Of a DNA stretch of 64,000 nucleotides, positions 35,141-56,306 are shown piece by piece (position 1 is the first letter of the stretch; each line of letters starts with the position of its first letter). A model generated the notes under the pieces. The model saw nothing but the letters and a program-made list of their open reading frames with translations, was not told the origin of the DNA and ran no database searches. The DNA lies in contig NC_057924.1 of the NCBI RefSeq assembly GCF_018873765.1, positions 1,736,001 to 1,800,000 of the forward strand, written 5' to 3'. The position numbers and the translations under genes are program-made. This stretch comes from Telopea speciosissima (lineage: Eukaryota; Streptophyta; Magnoliopsida; Proteales; Proteaceae).

Positions 35141-36380
35141 ATCGGATTCATTTCTGTCCCAACTTCCTCATTCCCTTTATTTCCTTTTCTTAGAAAGTAG
35201 TAACTCTAATCGCAAAATATATATATACACACACACTCGTTATAATATAGGGAGAAGGTTCTCTAAGCAAGTAGCACGGGTCAAGGTTGAGGCCTCAGGC
35301 TGAGCCTGGCTCGACCCATTCTTCTTCTATTTTTTTTTTTTTTGGTTCTTCTTCTTCCCAGCCTGGCCAGCCCATGCATCTCCTTTTCCCCCATGGTTAG
35401 GGCCAATTAGGGTCAACCTGGTCCGATCCTGAGGGTGGGTAAGGGTTGGAATTTTCCTGGTCCGGCCTGAGCCCAGCTAAGGGGATTCAAGGTGGGGTTG
35501 GGATTTTAAAAGACCTGACCCAACCCGACCCTGTTGCAGCCCTAGGGAGTACATCAATGAATAGCAACGAAACAGTTTGTACATAAAAGGGTCAGAAAAA
35601 TCATTTCACGTGAAAGAAAAGAATAGGAAGAAAGAGACTGTGTGATAGTAAACCCTAGTCAACCCTCAACCAGCCTGCTCAGACAACCTTTTCTCCATAA
35701 AATATCCTTCTTTTCATTTAATAAGAACTATACCAACCTTAATTATGTGGGAGGTGAGTTAACCTCTTGAGTTCGGGGTTTATGATCTCGGGGTGGGGTC
35801 AAGGCATAATCTAAGTGGGTCCAGCTTGTTGGTGAGATTGTGATTCAGATTTCCGACAACACTATCTCTTTGAGACTTTGATACATGAAGAGCATACCTT
35901 TGTCATCTACTTTGAGACAAAGATGATTAAAGCTAATGACACCTACTTAAACATGTTTAATCAATTAGAATGCTCAAAGTACTCAAAAACATTTTAGCTG
36001 TAACCTATCTTACCAACATGATCATGTGCTTTTATATTCTAAGATAGAATCGAATCAAAAGCAACAGGTCTTGAACAGAACTTGGCCTTCTTTAGTATCT
36101 AAAGAAATAAGAAGGGGCAAACTTTTTTCTATTTCTGAGGCTCCACAGCTTATACCTTGTGAAAGGCTGTTGGTGACTAAAGGCAATACCATGGTGAAGA
36201 GTATCTCTTGCTGATAATAAGGTTGTTAATCAGTCGGTTCAATTCGATTTCGGTCACGACTTGGTTAAACCAAAGTCGGCCTATTAAAAAGAGGGTCGGT
36301 TTCAGATTTATACTGAGTTGGATTAACAAGCTTTTCCCGATTTGTTATTGAGTTGGTTGGGTTTAATTAAGATGGTTAAT
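35141..36380. other. Intergenic, no gene seen
   Basis: Includes (AT)/(AC) repeats near 35218-35235, a GC-rich stretch (35260-35545) with GACCTGACCCAACCCGACC-type words common in decayed plant repeats, and low-complexity TTCTTCTT runs. Nothing coding. Confidence 0.35.
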
Positions 36381-36478
36381 TGTTTATACAATCATAGTAA
36401 GTAATGATTACAAAAATTTCTTTTTTTAAGTTTGAAAATTTTTACTTTCCTTTTCAATTTCCCTTGCAATCTAACACA
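36380..36478. mobile_element. Partial copy of the TTCCCTTGCAA MITE
   Basis: ACAATCATAGTAAGTAATGATTACAA, TTTTTTAAGTTTGAAA and CAATTTCCCTTGCAA repeat, in the same order, the right third of the MITE at 36807-37116. Only this end is present. It directly abuts foldback family A copy 3. Confidence 0.55.
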
Positions 36479-36524
36479 GCAGATTACTGAAATTGACTTG
36501 GTGGTTTGTGGAGGGGGAAAATTG

Positions 36525-36690
36525 GGATCCGGCTCCTCTCCAAGGAGCCCAGTGCCCAAGGAGTGCCATGGGCATCCAATGGCTGGGTTGTGCCCCACAC
36601 ATCTCGACACACACCAGTCAACCATTGAGAAGTGTTCAGCATGACCCAACCGTTTGATGCCCCCTAGGCAGGCATTCCCTGGAGATGAGC
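36525..36690. mobile_element. Foldback element, family A copy 3
   Basis: Opens GGGATCCGGCTCCTCTCC, like the start of 3001-3168 (GGGATCCGATTCCTCTCC), and carries GGTTGTGCCCCACACATCTC against GAGAAGTGTTCAGCATGACC. It is a decayed hairpin. No target duplication found. Confidence 0.6.
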
Positions 36691-36806
36691 TATATACTTT
36701 AAATTGTGATTGGCACCACAATTATTCACTACATTTAATCCTTCATCAGTGAAGAAGGCAAGATTGAGTAATAGCCAAAAAATTGACCTCGATAACTCTG
36801 TCCTTT

Positions 36807-37116
36807 AGGCTTCATTTGGTTGCAAGGGAAATTAAAGAGATGGGAAACGAAGATTTCAAACCTAAAAGAAAAAAAAAATTGTAATCATTATCTCACATGA
36901 TTATATTACTTACTCTAAATCATTCTATATTTGATTATTTTACAAGATCCCTTGAATATGAAGGAAAAATAAAAATCACATCTAAAAACTATCATCGCTA
37001 AATATGATAAAAGTTTTATGCAGCTTATACAATCAGATTAAATAATAATTACAAGAATTCATTTTTTAAGTTTGAAATTTTTATCTTTAATTTCCCTTGC
37101 AACCAAACATAGCCTT
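36807..37116. mobile_element. hAT-like MITE with TTTGGTTGCAAGGGAAA ends
   Basis: Terminal inverted repeat AGGCTTCATTTGGTTGCAAGG / CCTTGCAACCAAACATAGCCTT, continued by GAAATTAAAGA / TCTTTAATTTC. The 310-bp interior is AT-rich and non-coding. Target duplication not clear. Confidence 0.65.
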
Positions 37117-37700
37117 AAAGTAGAGGTGAAGCTCCATCAAGGTTTTAGTAATCAGTATTGGTCTCAATCTGATACCAATCCAGATTGGTTCAAATCGGAT
37201 AAATTTATCCAATTCATTTTTTTTTTTTCACATTTTGACCCTGGTCTGTTCCAATCGGTCGATCCGATACCGATTCCTCAAACCATGAATATGTCAACTA
37301 AAACCTCACTAAAGCTTCTTTAACCATCTCGGCTAAACAGGTTTCAAGAGTCGCTTGTGCAATGCTAATAAAATGCAAATTTACTAGTTCAGATCATAGT
37401 TAGTTAAAACGCATTTAAATGTCTTTTATTTAAATAATTTAAGATTATATAAACTTATAATTCGTACATCAAATATTTAAATTTAATTAATAAGACATGA
37501 ATTGATCCCACAATTTATGCTGTTTTTTTGTATTCATCCAGTGCACAATGGCATTCAAAGGTAAAAAGATGTTGGTCACAAAATTATGAGAATTTATAAC
37601 TAGAAAACATCACATAAAAAGTTATACAGAAATTGATAATGTCTCAACTGCACTGAAAACTATTAGCTCAAGAAAGGTAAACAAAGATGAGTTCACAGTT

Positions 37701-47428
<9,728 letters not shown>

Positions 47429-47486
47429 AGTGTATATTTATTAATGGATTGGCTGCATTTCTTTTTAGAAGTGCAGAAATGGATTT

Positions 47487-48260
47487 CTGACCAAAAAAAA
47501 AGGGGGTTAGGATCAGCGAAAAAGATATCCAGATTCAAAATGAATATGTGATAAAAATGATAGACTATCAGAAAGGGAACACGTTTATCATCTATCACAG
47601 AAATGACTTGCTAAACTTGGTGTAGATCATTGGTGGATCATTGCCAAGATAGTCTGGCACAATAATCAATTTCAACAAACTTTAAGAATGATACAATTTG
47701 AATTCAATAGCAGAACCGGAGGTCAGTATGTCAGCATCACATCCGGCAGTTTGGCAAAATATTTACATTCTATCCAACATCAGATACCGCGGACGCGAAA
47801 AACGGCAAGTATCACCTAAAACTCAATGAAGGCGGTAGAGAACTACGATCATATAGAAACCAATGAACTAAGGTAATAAAAGTACGACCGCCTTTGAATG
47901 AGTGAACTAGTTGCGATGAATTTTCCAACTCTGAATAAAAATTGAAATTAAACATAAAAGATGAAATCACCAAGAGTAATCACGATCGGAGACTCCAGAG
48001 CACTTTTGTGACCAATTGGATATCTTTCATTTTTTCCGCAAACAAAAGCCAATCCATTCTCAATAAGAAACCAAATCCTGCATATGATTATCAACAGAAT
48101 CGAGAAAGGAAACCGAGAATAGATAATATACTTAGAACAGGAAAGAATAATCTAAATCATAAGATCTCATCTTCGCACCTCCACCGAAGGAGAAAAATGG
48201 AGAAAATATTAAATCCTCCTGCTGCTCTGCTTCAGTGCTTCTTCCTCTGATTTTTCTTGC
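47487..48260 (-). promoter_or_regulatory. Leader and probable 5' UTR intron of the LACS gene
   Basis: On the minus strand, a pyrimidine-rich tract followed by TTTGGTCAG at 47487 makes a good acceptor 59 bases before the start codon. CGGTGGAG|GTGCG near 48178 is a fair donor. This suggests a non-coding first exon about 48180-48260. I see no clear TATA box. Confidence 0.4.
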
Positions 48261-48299
48261 TTGGAACGGCAGGCGATAGAATTTAACCTTATCATCCTA

Positions 48300-49013
48300 A
48301 ACAAATACGAGTCCAACTATTAAGATAAATGACTGTTATACCCTAGAAAATATTTAATTATCTTTCACTTTCCATTAATGACATTTCCACCAAAGCCGGG
48401 CGTTTCCGGTATTATAGGAGAGGAGACCCTAATCCTGATATGTTTTGCAGTTGTGCTTTACGAAACCAATAACGTGTCCACAATGAAGAGGTGACACAAT
48501 CACATATACTTTGACGAAACATCGAGATATGGAGCTATTCGGTAAGGCCAGATCCGCCGCCGCAATATAAAAAATCTCAAAAGCTTCAAATCTCCATTAA
48601 ACAAGTGGTTGCTAATTGGAGTTCGTTCGCGTCTCTTTCACGCTTCAAAATCTCCAGTTTCTAAAGATACTTTCAAAATTACTGGTGACTTCGTCTTATC
48701 TTCTGGTACAGTATTCCGATTGAGATCGTGAATTGTAAGAACTATTACTGAAACATTACTTTTTAAGTTACAGAACTGTATGAATTTGTTCTTTAAGCGC
48801 GACATGGAAGGGGATTTCAGTTGATTAAATGATTCTATTTATTCTGAGAAAGTATTGCAGGAGCGCATTACAACACCAACGAAACTTAGACGAAGTACCA
48901 GACCCTAGAAGAGACATTCTCACAAGCAAATTCTACATCAAAAACACCATAGCATATCACAAGCAACCAATACACATTATGGTTTTATAGGTTGGAATTG
49001 GAGTAGGAAGTAT
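48300..49013. other. Spacer between the LACS promoter and the sHSP 3' end
   Basis: Holds the upstream region of the LACS gene and, at about 48860-49013, the presumed 3' UTR of the sHSP gene. No other gene is seen. Confidence 0.4.
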
Positions 49014-49499
49014 TTAGCCGGAGATATCGATGGTCTTGACCTCGGGCTTCCTCTGCTCTTCCTTGGGGACAGTGACCGTAAGCACTCCGTTCTCCATATT
49101 GGCCTTAACCTGCTCCATCTTGGCATTCTCAGGCAGCCTGAATCGCCTCAGGAACTTGCCGCTGCTCCTTTCCACGTGGTGCCACTTGTCGTTCTTCTCT
49201 TCCTGCTCCCTGCTCCTCTCTCCGCTAATCTGGAGGACTCTTCCGTCCTCCACCTCTACCTTCACTTCTTCCTTCTTAAGCCCAGGGAGATCGGCCTTGA
49301 ACACATGAGCTTGAGGAGTCTCCTTCCAATCGATGCGAGTACTGGCGAATGCAGAGGTTTCACGAGTTGAATTGGGAGCTGAGGTAAGGGAATTGTTATT
49401 GTTGAAGGGGAAGCCCTCGAACGGATCCCAGATGTCCAGTGAGAATGGATCAAAGATATTGCTTCGTCGACCACCGAAAATGCTTGGAATCATCGACAT
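49014..49499 (-). CDS. Class I small heat-shock protein (HSP20 family)
   Basis: Single exon, 161 aa, about 18 kDa. The N-terminal arm [32 protein letters not shown] is the signature of cytosolic class I plant sHSPs. The alpha-crystallin domain runs from about residue 54 ([25 protein letters not shown]) to about 145 and contains consensus II ([16 protein letters not shown]) and consensus I ([27 protein letters not shown]). The C-terminal IDI matches the I-x-I motif that docks into neighbouring subunits of the oligomer. It is an ATP-independent holdase that binds unfolding proteins in the cytosol under heat. Being intronless is usual for the class. The heat-shock element and TATA box upstream indicate heat induction. 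Opposed open frames on the plus strand are shadows. Confidence 0.95.
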   Translation of the reverse strand: MSMIPSIFGGRRSNIFDPFSLDIWDPFEGFPFNNNNSLTSAPNSTRETSAFASTRIDWKETPQAHVFKADLPGLKKEEVKVEVEDGRVLQISGERSREQEEKNDKWHHVERSSGKFLRRFRLPENAKMEQVKANMENGVLTVTVPKEEQRKPEVKTIDISG

Positions 49500-49644
49500 T
49501 TTCTATTCGACTTCGGCTTTGAAGAACTATAGAGAAAAAACAGAAAATTAACAAGGGTTAAGCGAGCTAACCTTCCGAATATCAGAGCGTCTATGAGCGT
49601 TGGTCGATAACTCTACGATGCAAAACAGCGCCACCGTCAGGGAC

Positions 49645-49654
49645 CTTATATAAA
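49645..49654 (-). promoter_or_regulatory. TATA box of the sHSP gene
   Basis: CTTTATATAAGG on the minus strand, about 150 bp upstream of the start codon and directly downstream of the heat-shock element. Confidence 0.75.
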
Positions 49655-49666
49655 GGTGGAAAGAGG

Positions 49667-49681
49667 ATTCCAGAAGTTTCA
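49667..49681 (-). promoter_or_regulatory. Heat-shock element (perfect three-unit HSE)
   Basis: Plus strand ATTCCAGAAGTTTCA, that is nTTCnnGAAnnTTCn with all three units intact. It lies about 13 bp upstream of the TATA box, the usual site for heat-shock-factor trimers in sHSP promoters. Further isolated TTC/GAA units at 49713-49750 may extend it. Confidence 0.88.
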
Positions 49682-50281
49682 GAGGAATTCGCCTCTGTGG
49701 CTCCTCGTCCTCATGTTCTGATATGACATTCTACAATTCTCCAGTAACTTCCATGGAAACTGATTCTGCAATTGCGGTTGAGGAACAAAACCGGTTCATG
49801 AGTGTGTTTTCAAAAAGGGAAAATGTTTTGTACAACGCGAGTTCAAAAATGAAATTATACACCCCTCTCATGTGACTATGTGAGGGGTCACGACTCACGA
49901 GGAGTGATATGTCATTAATATCGCGGGTCCTTTGATTAGATCCCTAAGAAGGTTCTTTTATTTATTCAAAACTATACCCAGGCCTCCGACAGTGTAGGAA
50001 ACCCTCTCTCAAAAAGGGGAAAAGAACATTACTTGTCGCACGGTCCCTTCATCTAAACACAAATGTGTGTGAAATGATCGCCCCACCCCCAGAAAGGTGG
50101 AAATAGCATCCTTCACAATGCTAGTGCGCATGCTCCCATTGGTTCACGTGTTGGCACAAGGGCTATGCATGGACCTTTATCTGCTTCATTTTCTGGGCAG
50201 CTCCATTTCCCCAAGTTCCTTTAATCGAAGGGGGGTTGGAAATGACGGACCTTTATCTGCTACTAAACATCAGTCATTGCT

Positions 50282-50370
50282 GTACGCATTGTGTGATGCA
50301 GTAGTGGCCATGTCTGCACAATGGGGCCTACTGTGCACACATGGCTGCTATTGCGCCGCATGATGCGTAC
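50282..50370. mobile_element. Compact 89-bp hairpin (family H)
   Basis: GTACGCATTGTGTGATGCAG and TGGCCATGTCTGCACA on the left pair with TGTGCACACATGGC and GCGCCGCATGATGCGTAC on the right. The loop is only a few bases (GGGGCC). It belongs to the same general class as the other foldbacks but no target duplication was found. Confidence 0.5.
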
Positions 50371-51894
50371 ATCAACGAATAAAATTTCAAAAATAATCAC
50401 CCTACCCCTGCCCGAACACACTGCTTGGATGGGGTCCACCCCCCTATATTAGAGGAACATGGGGAAATGGAGCAGACAGGAAATGGAGCAGATAAAAATA
50501 GACGCGACGAGGAAGCACTCTCTTGTCCTAAATCCAATATTCAAAATCTCTAAGCTTACAATTAAGAGATCATGATTTCAACTCTTCTAGAGTTCTTGGT
50601 GTTTACTTATCCAAAAAATTATTTATAAAAAAAAAAAAAAACTTTACATTGACATGAATGCCAAAGTTTTCTTGTGAATGTTTTGTTTTTTCTAGCCTAC
50701 ACTAAACCCAGGGCCCAACAATTCCTTAGTGATGCTATCGGGATTGATTCTTCAAACCATTCTCTAAAGAATTTGTTTTTTTTTTTCACCTTAATGCAGT
50801 CATAGGGCATATTTTAGTTAATGTCTTTGATTCCAATGTAGCATAGATCCATTGAAAATTACTTCATGGTTCCCTTTGCATTTCCATTTTTTAACCCTCC
50901 CCTACCCTTTCTGTTTTTTCATGGTTGTTGCTATCTGATCCAATAAAGAATCATTGATTTAACTGAATATCTAAAGACAATAGATAGACCTTTTTTCTTC
51001 GTCTCCGATGGATCTTCTCAATTGGAAGATCTCTTATATGGAGAATACACATTATGGGATGTCATGTTTTGTCCTAAATAATATGCTGTTGGTCCTATCA
51101 GGTTATATATGGTCCTCATGTGACCTTCTCCTCCCTCATAGTGCCTTCTCTTGCAAACCCCAAAAGGAATGAAGAAATGTTGGCATTGGAAGAACACTTC
51201 TACATTTACCTTCTACATGAGGTGTTTAGATTTTTTTTTAATAAAAATTTCTGGAGATTTTATAGTTCAGCAAGTCTAGAAAGTATCTATAGATTGAGAC
51301 AAATATCTATCACATGGAAGATTAGATCGATTTGAAAATTTGTGACAGGTAGGGCTCAAGGTTCTTTGTTTACATTTCAAGTTTCAGCCAAAATAGAGTT
51401 AACCACATGATGAAATAAAACTTAAAAATCGGTGATTTTTTTAAAAAAAAAATACAATGAAAATATGTCAATATATGGGAGGATATGTGATTGCATTTGA
51501 CTTTGAAATTTAACACGAAACCAATTTAGACACATTTCTTAGATACTCGTATGATCCAAATTGCCACATCATCTGCCCATTTGGCAAACTAAGTGCCACT
51601 TTAGAAATATCCTTTAAACTTGTCAGTTTATAAACAAACTTTTGCTTTTTCATTTACTCTTTACAGGCCAATGTGGAGGAGTGTAGGTAAATTGGCGGGT
51701 TTTGTAATCCCAATGAAAACATTATTCACTGTTGCCCAACCAACCTGCCCCATAAAACATGTATGAAGAGGTACCAACTTTTCAATGGCACAGGTACTCA
51801 CTGTGATCCTCTAGTTTCTTTTGTGTACTCATACAGTGCCCCTTCCCCCCTCCCCCCCCCCCCCCCACCCCCAAAAAAAAAAAAACCGATTTGA

Positions 51895-52056
51895 TCATCA
51901 AAACAGAAGATCCAAATGCATGAAGCCCAAACAATACAAAGAGATACCATTTGGTATTTGTCCTGCTCAGTGCTTGAAGCCCAAAAGAAGTGAAGAGCAG
52001 CCAATTGGTATTAGTCCCTCTCAATGCCTTTAGCCCAAGAAAGTAGAGAGAAGCCA
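51895..52056. repeat. Short tandem repeat, about 62-bp unit, 2.5 copies
   Basis: Units at about 51926, 51978 and 52030 share AGCCCAA..AAG..GAGA and CCA(T/A)T(T/G)GGTATT.GTCC(T/C)GCTCAGTG. The last unit overlaps the 3' UTR and stop region of the membrane-protein gene. Unit limits are approximate. Confidence 0.55.
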
Positions 52057-52064
52057 TTGGGTAT

Positions 52065-55000
52065 TCAGTCCTGCTCAGTTGTGGTTGAAGTGAGGGATAT
52101 TGGTGCATCCGAAAGTGATGGTCGTAATATTACATATAAGGCAGGACCCAAGAATGGAACCAGTGATACAGGCAGAAGCCAAGAACCTTTATCAGACCTG
52201 CAAACAGAGTTCCCATGGAAATTATAAAAATTCAATCCATGTAAAGGGAATTTAAAGCTGAATTATGCAAAGCTCTCACCAATTCCGAGTGGTCATATCA
52301 TTGTAGACCCAAAAAGGAGCAAATGTTGACAATAGAGCAAAATCAAGGCATGTGACATGGATCTGCAACGCCAAACAACAGGGAAGTAAGCACATTATGA
52401 TTTCCTACTATCATAAGGTCATGATGGAATTGACCCAGCTTCCCACAACCAAGGGCATAGATTTAATGGAAAAACCAACAATAGAGTGGGTAGAGTTGTT
52501 ACAGTAAATCATGCAAGTTATGCAATGGAGATATCTTATGACCCTCCCTTTGAGATATATCAATCTCAATAGGTTAGATCCTAATCTATAAACTTTCACC
52601 AAAAAAGATTCCAAATAGGATCTACCAGCTCAGCCTTACTGTGCCATGTAGAGTACAGGATGAGGGGCTTGGACCATCCATCTGAAAGGTCCCTTGAAGA
52701 TTCCGAAGGCCAAAGATTTAAGCCCATTCCACTCTTCGACCATTTATGTACCATCAAATAACCCATTCCAACAACATATTTAGGCATTACAAATCAAGTA
52801 TCTTAGCCATCTATTCAAAATTCATTCAATACTGGTCAAATCCCTTAGCCATTCCTTCAGAACTCACGCAGTATTTAACTATATACACAGCATGGGAACT
52901 GGAGTATCATAATTCACAACACTTACAAATTTGCTCTCTCTGAAGTACTGGTAAAATTCCTTCCACACATCCCCACTTGCGAGACCTGCATAAGCAATTA
53001 TACCCAATCCTGCAGCAAACAATATCTGATGTGCAATGGGGTTAAATGATCAAAACCAAATAAACTAACTTAAAATACAGAGATATGCAAAGACCACAAT
53101 ATAAAGCCACTGTACAAAAATCGAGCTTCCACTCTAACACTCATATCTACCAAAAGAACATCGATAAATTTAGTACAGAACTAGGAAGAACCAAACATTT
53201 ATCATTTTTCTATTTATTTCTCATCTTTCATTTGTCCTTTTCCTTTGTCATTTCTCATCTCTTTCCCCATCTCTCTTCTCCTATCTTTTATTCACCTTTT
53301 TTTTTTTTTTTTTTGACTATAACTCTGTTTTCTTTATTTTGTTTTGTTTGGATCCATGTAGCAGACCCCATTAAGTTGGGATAAGGCTGAGTTTGTTGTT
53401 GTTGTTTTTTGTTGTTTGGGCAGGCTAGCACATGCACATGGCTAAGGAGAAGGCCCTTATACTTTGCTCTCTCTCACCCCTCTCTTTTAGTAAGTTAAAA
53501 AGCATACCCCTGCAGCTATTTTTGAATCCAGAAAGTTCAGAGGCCATCTCCCAAGTTCAGCTTCTTCAACTGGTGGCGGGGGTGGTCTCCAAATAACAAA
53601 ATAAGGGATAAGAGCATATGCACCACCAAAGAATGAAAACACTAAGAACGGCCATGCAGGAATTTTGCGTCTTGAGCTGCAGATTCAAGGATACCATAAA
53701 TGTCAGTGCATTAACCTCAAAGTACTTATACAGTAAAGAAAAAAAAAAGATAGTTATTCCCTGCCTCATGTTGTAAATCTCCGGACAAAAGATTGACCTG
53801 AAGTGCTTTCCAATCCAAACCATTGCATGAATTCATGGGCCAAAGCCATGATGCAACAGGTCCTGAAGAGAACCAAATTGTTTTCATCTAAGAGATTTCT
53901 TTAGCCCAAGAAAAGCTTTTCAAATCTAATTAACTGCTATCACATGCTGATCAATCCTCGATGGTTGATACCATGGTCGAAATTATCATTAAACTGCAGC
54001 AGTGGGCCACAGCAAAGCCTAGAGTCCCATCAATCAAGAAACTTCAAAATAGAATCTTGGGAACCTAGCCCCATGAAATAATAGAAACGACTAATGACAG
54101 TTAACTCATCAGAAGATTCACAATGATGACAGGAAATATTGCTAAATCTGTTTTTTTCAAGCCTTTCTTCTTGACAAATAAAAATAAATAAGGCTTTGGA
54201 CCTGTGTCATAACATGGTCCAGGAACAGCAGGGAGAGAAAAGGAAAACATAATAATATTGGCCAATCCTGACTGTAAACTGTGGAGAAGAATTGATAGTT
54301 CATTTTATCATACTGAACTTTGGTGGTCAGTCTGCTTTTTCCCACGAACAACAGGTCATGCAAGGATGGCCTTTTAAGATTCTTCTATGCTGAGCTTACA
54401 ATTTCTTCCCCCATCCACCATATAAGAAAACCCCAAAAGCAAAATTTTAATTGGGGAGGGGGGAGATGGGAGTAAAAATGTAGCATTATGATATCACACA
54501 GAGGCTGATAAGAGACACTAACCTTCTGCCACTTGGAAGCAGAAGCATGCTATACAACAACGGCCACAAACCCATAATGTACCACAGGGACACAAGCACT
54601 TCATTCATTATGAAGCCATCATCTCCCTTCAAATTCAGAAGCTTTTGCAAGAAATACATGTCCATAGACTGAAAATTTTAAGAGTTAGTTGATATGAAGC
54701 TAAACACAAAAAGCAAGGTATTTGTTCTATGATCTGTAACCAGACACTTAATGTTGCAGCATATATATATTCCTAAATGGGATATTAGTATGAATCGTGC
54801 GAATGCAGGAGAAATGAAGCCAACAATTAATGCGTCATCAAAGGAAATCCCCTGCTTCAAGGTTACCCTGGTCATATGATAATAAGCATAAAAGGGCGTA
54901 CCCAATGCACGAGACCACCAAGTCGTAATGGAGCAACCTTACTGTTGCGCTGAGACCCACGCTCTATATGATAATAAGCATCCAAGGTTTAGAAGTTCCC

Positions 55001-56007
55001 TTCCTGTTCCCCATCTTCTGGGTCTGGACAGTGGAAAAATTGGGAGGTTGTAAGGTTATATTTGATCGGGCTAAATTTGAAGCAGGAGATTTCCTGGAAT
55101 ACTTGAGGAGGCCAATTACGCAAATGCTTCTCAGGTGCCAGCCAAGGGAACCTATGCAAGCAAAACAATAAAACAGCTCTACAAATAACGTATTTAACAT
55201 TATGAATCTCCAAACCTGAAATATTGCCCAAAGCAATGAAAACTAACAAAAGCAACGGCAAAATTAAGAAGGGAAAACCAACAGTCATCAGTCGTTGCCA
55301 AAATGAAGAGAAAAAGATAATACAATTGGGCAAATACTTCTCTGAAATCAGCCTTAATTAATGGTCTTCCCCAATAATTTTCTTCATTTTTTCATCCCAT
55401 TTATTGTTTATTGCATATAAGCACACTATAAGCAGTTCCAAGAAGATAGAACCGTGTTCATCACCAAAAAAAAAATCACAAGATGATAATTAAATCAATA
55501 ATGAACAAATAGAAGAATTTTTTCTTTTTTTCCCTGGAGAAAAAAATGCTCTCTCTCTCATGTGTTTCACAAAAGATTTACATGGGAGAACAATCATACC
55601 GGAGTCTGGTTAGGTGTGAGCATGAAAACATAGTACATGAGAGCAGCCCAAAAGCCAAACAGCAGAACCGACGTCGTCCAGTCCTCCGAATCCCCACCAT
55701 TTCCACCACCAAACTTATCTCCAACAGCAGATTCTTCTTTCAAAAGTGGGTCTTTTGGGTTTTGACTCTCAGAGGTGCTCCGAGAGATATGGAGAATACC
55801 CTTTCTCCTATACAGGGAAAATGCAGGCAAAAGATTGTAGGCAGTGAGAGAAACTCTACGGTTTATAGCTGTAAGAATCCCGCCTTCCAAGTTAAAATTT
55901 TGGGCTCTGGGAGAGTATAGTGGTTGAATTCTACGAGTTGGGGTCACAAGTACGGAAGGAATAGGAGAGAAGTTGCAGGAGATGAGGAGGTTGGAATTGG
56001 GTGACAT
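52065..56007 (-). CDS. Probable plastid multi-pass membrane protein of unknown function, six exons
   Basis: Exons 55600-56007, 54523-54668, 53508-53676, 52927-53025, 52280-52362 and 52065-52197 join to 1038 nt, 345 aa plus stop, all GT-AG. Residues 1 to about 70 are rich in Ser, Arg and Asn and poor in acidic residues, like a chloroplast transit peptide. Hydrophobic segments follow: TSVLLFGFWAALMYYVFML, VLVSLWYIMGLWPLLYSMLLL, AWPFLVFSFFGGAYALIPYFVIW, AAGILFAAGLGIIAYAGLA, DFALLSTFAPFWVY and WLLPVSLVPFLGPALYVIL. A soluble WKEFYQYFRESKFIHVTCLDF stretch lies between them. I recall similar uncharacterised proteins in plants and cyanobacteria but cannot name the family, so no function is assigned. 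It shares a 299-bp divergent promoter with the IGPS gene. Confidence 0.85.
53341..53406 (+). mobile_element. 3' end of an RTE-type LINE or derived SINE
   Basis: GGATCCATGTAGCAGACCCC, ATTAAGTTGGGATAAGGCTG and AGTTTGTTGTTGTTG form the conserved 3' tail with (TTG)n seen on many plant RTE-type retroposons. A reverse copy lies at 62937-62985. Only the tail is present, inside intron 3 of the membrane-protein gene. Confidence 0.55.
54892..54958 (-). mobile_element. Au SINE, internally shortened copy
   Basis: Minus strand: GCGCAACAGTAAGGTTGCTCC (A box side) joins directly to ACTTGGTGGTCTCGTGCATTGGG (3' side), so the middle of a normal Au SINE is absent. It sits in intron 1 of the membrane-protein gene. 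Confidence 0.6.
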
Positions 56008-56306
56008 ATTTCCAGGGAAAGGAGCAGAGAGCCTGAGAGTTGAGACTACAAGATATTTTTTTCGTTATTTTGCTTCTATTTGTATTTGAAGAAAGAAAAA
56101 CAAAACAATCCATGTGGAATATACAGAAATATCCCTAAGATTCTTATCCTTAATTTTGGATAAAATTTGCATTGTTGTCAGGGTGACCGACACTGGAGGA
56201 GAGATCATCCCTGAAAAATATCGCCTTCTGCTACTACTATGAATATACCGGGGAATTTCACGAAATTTTCTACCCGAGTTTTTGAAATTTTCATTATCAG
56301 CGCTAA
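56008..56306. promoter_or_regulatory. Divergent (bidirectional) promoter between the membrane-protein and IGPS genes
   Basis: The two start codons face away from each other across 299 bp, so both promoters and leaders must fit here. The stretch is AT-rich with no obvious TATA at standard distance for either gene, as is usual for housekeeping plastid-protein genes. Shared regulation of two plastid-targeted products is an inference. Confidence 0.6.

Larger units (their letters stand above)
49760..52064. other. Intergenic, foldback remnants, no gene seen
   Basis: 50018-50175 resembles foldback family D (CGCACGGTCCC.. GAAATGATCGCCCC.. GCGCATGCTCCC). 50282-50370 is a compact hairpin (GTACGCATTGTGTGATGCAG against GCGCCGCATGATGCGTAC). 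From 50600 to 51780 it is AT-rich. 51840-51885 is a C-run/A-run. At about 51895-52045 the phrase AAGCCCAAA/AAGAAGT..GAGA..CCATTTGGTATTTGTCC..GTGCTTG recurs about three times at roughly 62-bp spacing. Confidence 0.45.

Noticed and set aside
49030-49551. Several plus-strand and minus-strand frames over the sHSP gene
   Set aside because: They are out-of-frame shadows of a well-supported 161-aa HSP20 protein.
51782-52108. 108-aa frame with Gly-rich core
   Set aside because: Generated by the C-run and the approximately 62-bp tandem repeat.
55546-55920. 124-aa plus-strand frame
   Set aside because: Antisense to exon 1 of the membrane-protein gene, whose frame is supported by five further exons.
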